Below, piece by piece: positions 59,392-64,000 of a stretch of 64,000 nt of DNA. The position numbers and the translations under genes were made by a program. The first letter of the stretch is position 1; each line of letters opens with the position of its first letter. A model generated the notes under the pieces. The model ran no database searches, was not told the origin of the DNA, and saw nothing but the letters and a program-made list of their open reading frames with translations. This DNA is from Anodontia alba (Eukaryota > Mollusca > Bivalvia > Lucinida > Lucinidae), in the NCBI GenBank assembly GCA_964016985.1, contig OZ024826.1, forward strand, positions 70,152,768-70,216,767, in the 5' to 3' direction.

Positions 59392-60497
59392 AGTTAGCAT
59401 CTGGTTCACGGTTCATTATTCATGTTTAAGGATTCAGCGTCTGGTTCAGTATTCGGCGTATGAATAAAAAAAATGACCAGTGTACTATTCAGCGTCAGGT
59501 TCGGGATTTAGCTTATGATTAAAAAAAAATGACCAGCGTGTTATTCAGCGTCTGGTTCAGTATTCATCATATGATTAAAAAATGATCAGCATATTGTTTA
59601 ACGTCTGATTTAGGATTCAGCATACGGTTAAAAAATGACCAGCGTATTATTTAGCGCCTGGTTCAGAATTCAGCGTATGATTAAAAAAATGTCCAGTGTA
59701 TTATTCAGCATATGGTTCAGGATACAGCGTACGATTAAAAATGATCAGGGTATTATTCAGCGTCTGGTTCAGGGTTCAACGTACGATTAATTGTATGCTG
59801 ACCCCTGAACCAGACGCTGAATAATACTCTGGTCATTTTTTTAATTGTATGCTGAATCCTGAACCAGACGCTGAATAATACGCTGGTCATTTTTTAATCG
59901 TATGCTGAATCCTGAACCAGATGCTGATTAATATGCTAGTCATTTTTTAATCTTCCGCTGAATCCTGAACCAGACGCTGAATAATACGCTAGTCATTTTT
60001 TAATCTTCCGCTGAATCCTGAACCAGATGCTGAATAATACGCTAGTCATTTTTTAACCGTATGTTGATCCCTCAACCAGACACTGAATAATACGCTGGTC
60101 ATTTTTAAATCGTACGCTGAACCCTGAACCAGACGCTGAATAATACTCTGGCCATTTTTTAATGGTACACTGAACCCTGAACAAGATGCTGAATAATACT
60201 CTGGTTATTTTTTTAATCGTATGCTGAATCCTGAACAAGACGCTGAATAATACGCTGGTCATTTTTAATCTACACTGAATCCTGAACCAGACACTGAATA
60301 ATACGCTGGTCATTTTTTAATCGTACGCTGAATCCTGAACCAGAAGCTGAATAATACGCTGGTCATTTTTTGATCGTACGCTGAATCCTGAACCAGACGC
60401 TGAATAATATGCTGGTCATTTTTTAATCATACGCTGAATCCTGAACCAGACACTGAATCCTAAACCGTGAATAATGAACTGTGAACCAGATGCTAAC
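59392..60497. mobile_element. Small foldback-like element, almost no interior
   Basis: The outer ends AAGTTAGCATCTGGTTCAC (left) and its complement (right, ending 60497) match the termini of the 13.25 kb element. The left arm (about 59392-59790) has plus-oriented GTTCAGGATTCAGCGTACG monomers. The right arm (about 59798-60497) has the same monomers inverted, with the centre near 59795. The monomer is about 53 bp (adding AATGACCAGCGTATTATTCA) and lacks the CTGCAG part of the 45-bp satellite. It is non-coding. Confidence 0.85.
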
Positions 60498-62166
60498 TAA
60501 CCATTCCTATATTGGGGACTTGATGTGGATCTGATTGTGTCGGTTCCTGATTTCTCTTATTTACTTCTAATAAAGTGCCTTATAATGTAAACTCATTACA
60601 TCATACCCCTTTATCCTATATTATGTATTAGATATATTAACTCGGTAGAGGACCAGCCAAGAAACATTTGAAGCGAATAATCAAAAACAAAGGATAGTGG
60701 ATACGACAAGATTTCATCATCGTTAATATTCCACGCCGTTTCAAAGCCAAGCCTAAACCTGTGCAAAACAAAAAAGCGGAAACAAAAATATCCTTTACAT
60801 TTAAAACGTGGTCTCTAAAGTGAAAACCAAAACAAAAAGCCCCTAACATACAATACAAAAACGTGGAAATGTCCTTATAAGCTCATTAGTTAAAATACTG
60901 TTCATTTGTATTGATCTTATCTCGAATAAAATAAAAATAAAATGAATAAAAAATCACGACGGTTTGCTCTCATCAATTGTCCTGGCTGTGCGGAATAAAC
61001 GGATTGAGTTCATGATTGGTAAATACAGGCGACTCTTGCTATCTCAAACTCCAAAGAACCATGATTTTAGATTTGAGATAAAAGTAGTTTGAGTTAAAGG
61101 TGTTCAGATACATATCGCACCAACATTGTCCTTTATTCAGTTTTACTCAAGTAGTAATTGTTATCAGTGTGTATACACTGACTCAGATCAAACTGTTCCA
61201 CCAATTTGATCTGGGTCAGTGTATATGCCGGCTACAAAGTCCCAGATCAGCATGCGCGTCAGCACAGTCTGATAAAGGCGTTTGTTGATCCATTACATGC
61301 TTATTTGATCAAGAGAGGCGACAAGATTTGGCTTATAGAATCAATGGCAAGATTTGGGCCTTATGACAGTCTTCAAGACAGGTGTAGTTGCGAGAATCAT
61401 TGAGTGAACCACACTATTTTATATAGACTAGCTCCCGTCTAACTGATATATGAATCAGCATAAAAAACTATTTATATTTTACAAAAACCCTGTCGTTTGC
61501 ATTCTCTCTGATTTGGCTGATCAATTAGAATTGTAAAGCTTGTAAACTCCGCTCTGGGATTTATTGCTAGCTGATTTGCCCTGGATCATTTGCAAAAACA
61601 ACAAATCGCTTGTAACAATAAGAGCTTCATCAGCAGACGGTCTGATTTGCCATAATTTATCTTATCGTCCACATTATCTCAAGAGATCTCTCTGTTGGTG
61701 TTTGCTGACCAACAGAGTTAATTTTCCAAGTTTAAGAATGTGAAGGGATTCTTTTTCAAAAAATCTTTGTGCCTTATGTGATGACTTTTCCTTGATAGAA
61801 TTTATATAAGAGAGTGATCGTGTCCCAGGAATGTGTCTGTTTTAACTGAAGAGGTGTTTTGAAAGTCAAAGTAGTAATTAGTTTCTTTAGATAAAAATTC
61901 TAGCCCTATTGGATAAATATGGCATAAAATATCCATAAATATATCGTAAATGAAAGTATATTATCCCTTCAAATGCTTATCACAACTTCAACAGATGACA
62001 TTTTAGAGAAAATAAAGCTTGACATTTCATATGAATCTTCTGTCTAGCAGATGACTCACATGAAGTTTTATTTTATTTTATTTTTTTCTGAAAAAATGTA
62101 ATAAAAATAATGCTGTCCACTATAATTTTGCTTAGGATAAATAAGTGCATGTGTATTAGTTTATTT
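60498..62166. other. No recognised gene; hairpins
   Basis: A near-perfect stem-loop lies at about 61168-61230 (TATACACTGACTCAGATCAAA and its complement). A TACAGGCGACTCTTGCTATC end near 61024 looks like a mariner-type MITE terminus. A family 2 hairpin lies at about 62012-62080. No coding frame is recognised. Confidence 0.5.
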
Positions 62167-62455
62167 GCCGGCCTCGGTGGCTCAGTTGGATGCGCGTCAT
62201 CAGGAGGTTGCGGGTGCGATCCCCGCCGGGTCGGCAACATTCTGTCGTGGAGATGGGTCATGAAATAATTTTTTTCGGTCAAACTCTCCCTTCCGCTAAT
62301 TCAAGAAGGGCAATCCTCAGTTTCTGGCGAAAGAATGTACACAATACTCGTTAACCGCTTAGAGGATTATGCCCAGCAAAAGTCTGGTTAGGTAAACTGA
62401 CCTCGCTCGACATGACCTCGATAGGCTGACTGGCCGTAAAACCGCAATACAAATA
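62167..62455 (+). repeat. tRNA-derived SINE (family B), copy 3
   Basis: The head GCCGGCCTCGGTGGCTCAGT includes box A; box B is GGGTGCGATCCCC. The body is shared with the other copies and ends near a GTAAAACCGCAATACAAAT tail. Relative to copy 4 the head lacks a ~13 bp segment (around CGACTGGAGACC). Confidence 0.9.
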
Positions 62456-62560
62456 AAGAGAAAATAAATGTATCATAGTTTATACAAAATAAGGTCTGCT
62501 ACAAATTCAGGTGTTAGGTACCTTTTTAAAAGTAGATATATATCACATTAATATATATTA

Positions 62561-62639
<79 letters not shown>

Positions 62640-62898
62640 GGACACAGACTGATCAAGGTCTAAACTTATTGCCATTCTTGCTATTTACAAGCAGCCTCTT
62701 AACAGGTCACCAGCTAATCAATTCCAGTGTTTAAGGTAACTAGAAATGTGTTTGTAAAACATGATGCTCCCAACTACGTGCTTGTCTAGTCAAAGTGTCA
62801 AAGTTGGAGAGGGGCATGTCTGACAAAATTAGCCCAATATTGTTCTTCTTCAAACGTTTATCAGGTGATCTATTCATCATCCCCAAAAACTGTCAAGA
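62456..62898. repeat. (CA)n microsatellite and fragment of TIR element type 1
   Basis: (CA)n runs from 62572 to 62637. At about 62738-62800, ATGTGTTTGTAAAACATGAT and CCCAACTACGTGCTT match the left end of the element at 52229. Confidence 0.85.
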
Positions 62899-63206
62899 GC
62901 CGGCCTCGGTGGCTCAGTTGGATGCACGTCCGACTGGAGACCAGGAGGTCGCGGGTTCGACCCCTGCCGAGGTCGGCAACATTCTTTCGTGGAGATTGAT
63001 CATGAAATATTTTCTACGGTCGTTCTCTCCCTTCCGCTGATTCAAGAAGGGCAGTTGTCAGTTTCTGGCGAAAGAATGTGCACAATACTGGTTAAACTCT
63101 TAGAGGACTAAGCCTGCCCAGTAAACGTGTGATTAGGTAAACTGATGGCGCTCGACATGATCCCATTGGGTTGACTGGGCCGTAAAACCTCAACACAAAC
63201 AAAAAC
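62899..63206 (+). repeat. tRNA-derived SINE (family B), copy 4
   Basis: The best-preserved copy: GCCGGCCTCGGTGGCTCAGT, box B GGGTTCGACCCC, AACATTCTTTCGTGGAGATT, GTTTCTGGCGAAAGAATGTG, and a GTAAAACCTCAACACAAAC tail. The tRNA-like first ~85 bp could fold partly (D and T arms). Confidence 0.92.
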
Positions 63207-63690
63207 TTTCAAGACTCTAGCTCAAATATTATTCGTGATATCTTGCTCACAAGATTTCATTATGTCCCATAGGCTTACAATGCACAAGTCAAAAATGGAA
63301 CATAACTCCGGAATTTCAAGTCTGGTGGAAACAAAAAAATGAAACAAGCGGCCCATTGTATCACCTGAGTAAAACTACCATTGCATTCCGTATTAACTTT
63401 AAATATTGCGACATCTTTTCTACTTACCATACTTGTCCTAAAATTTGAACAAGTTCATTCTACCACCTTTTGATGTGTCTTTAACATTGCTGTATGTATG
63501 GCAAACAATGTAGACCCTGATCCGATGCCACATTCTGCACTGTTAGCAAAGGCCTCTATGTCCACAGTATCTGCAGAGGCCATGCAACATTCTTCCAGTA
63601 TTGCCACAACAAATAGGCCACAAATTTGACCGAGCCTTTATCCTAGGATCATCATTTGAACGAACTTGGATCATCATTTGAATGAGCTTT
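63207..63690. other. Dispersed repeat fragments, no gene
   Basis: A GACCCTGATCCGATGCC palindrome copy lies near 63513, and a segment near 63575-63600 (CATGCAACATTCTTCCAGTA) matches sequence near 42095. The rest is unassigned. Confidence 0.45.
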
Positions 63691-63694
63691 TAGC

Positions 63695-64000
63695 TCGACT
63701 TCAAGATATTTGGATGATTTATTGAATATTGACAATACCTACTTCGACGGTTTAATCCCAGAACTTCAGTTAAATAAAACTAATTCTTCTGATACCAAAG
63801 CCGCGTTTTTGGATTTACATTTAACTATTGTAGAAGGGTTTGTTTCCTGCAAAATTTATGATAAACGCGATTATTTTGATTTTGAGATTGTAAATTTTCC
63901 TTTCTTGGATGGTGATGTTCCTCGTAAGGCATCCTACGGTGTTTATATTTCACAATTAATTCGATTTGCCAGAGTGTCTAGTCATGTAACTGACTTCAAC
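63695..64000 (+). CDS. Reverse transcriptase fragment, open to the window edge
   Basis: One frame is open for 102 codons to the last base, with no ATG at its left side. It begins STSRYLDDLLNI, where Y-L-D-D is the RT motif C with two catalytic aspartates. FLDLHL follows, then KIYDKRDYFDF, NFPFLDGDVPR and SYGVYISQLIRFARV. This is a conserved post-YxDD region I remember from retroelement RTs annotated widely in invertebrates. I cannot assign Penelope-like versus another class. The upstream palm domain is not found in 63200-63690, so the copy is probably 5'-truncated. It is free of stops as far as visible. Confidence 0.75.

Overview
The window is eukaryotic, AT-rich and dominated by repeats. It holds spliced coding sequence, many microsatellites, tRNA-derived SINEs, non-LTR and LTR retrotransposon remnants and short hairpin transposons. 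Several repeats (the 'CAAGATGGCCGCCA' family, the CGGACGG minisatellite elements, the GTCTGATCAGG palindrome) are of types I associate with bivalve molluscs. A bivalve is therefore the best guess, from recalled repeat style and not from a search. No bacterial-style operon, CRISPR array, rRNA or intact tRNA gene is visible.

Layout. 0-5.7 kb: a SINE head, a mariner-type MITE (687-1044) and a 2.6 kb transposon with ~160 bp terminal inverted repeats (2663-5303). 5.7-9.8 kb: a decayed Ty3/gypsy fragment (gag, protease, integrase) between ~0.8 kb direct repeats; a SCAN-like capsid and integrase directly after protease point to the Gmr1 clade. 11.4-14.3 kb: a cluster of the motif GGTTCGTTAC. 14.9-18.9 kb: an inverted duplication enclosing a SINE and a dispersed repeat.

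20.9-47 kb is a nest of transposons. A LINE ORF1 lies at 20.94-22.04 kb. A LINE ORF2 begins at 27.49 kb with a 2A-like DIEQNPGP motif and the start of the endonuclease. It is interrupted by a TIR element (27,746-30,592) that itself holds another element (28,331-30,108), then by a 13.25 kb foldback-like element (30,603-43,856). The endonuclease frame resumes at ~43.86 kb, and reverse transcriptase and C-terminus follow to 46.96 kb. The foldback-like element has inverted arms of a 45-bp satellite around ~9 kb of interior DNA. A 1.1 kb relative with almost no interior lies at 59,392-60,497.

47.7-48.5 kb: a second LINE C-terminus. 50-56 kb: tandem duplications, tRNA-like units and two minisatellite TIR elements. 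57.6-58.24 kb: the only convincing host-type coding exon, a secreted cysteine-repeat protein, flanked by ~450 bp direct repeats. 62-64 kb: two SINEs and, at the window edge, an open reverse-transcriptase fragment with a YLDD box.

Nothing here works as a host pathway. The window is mainly a record of successive insertions, with one candidate host gene. Boundaries of repeats were read by eye and are good to about 5-20 bases.
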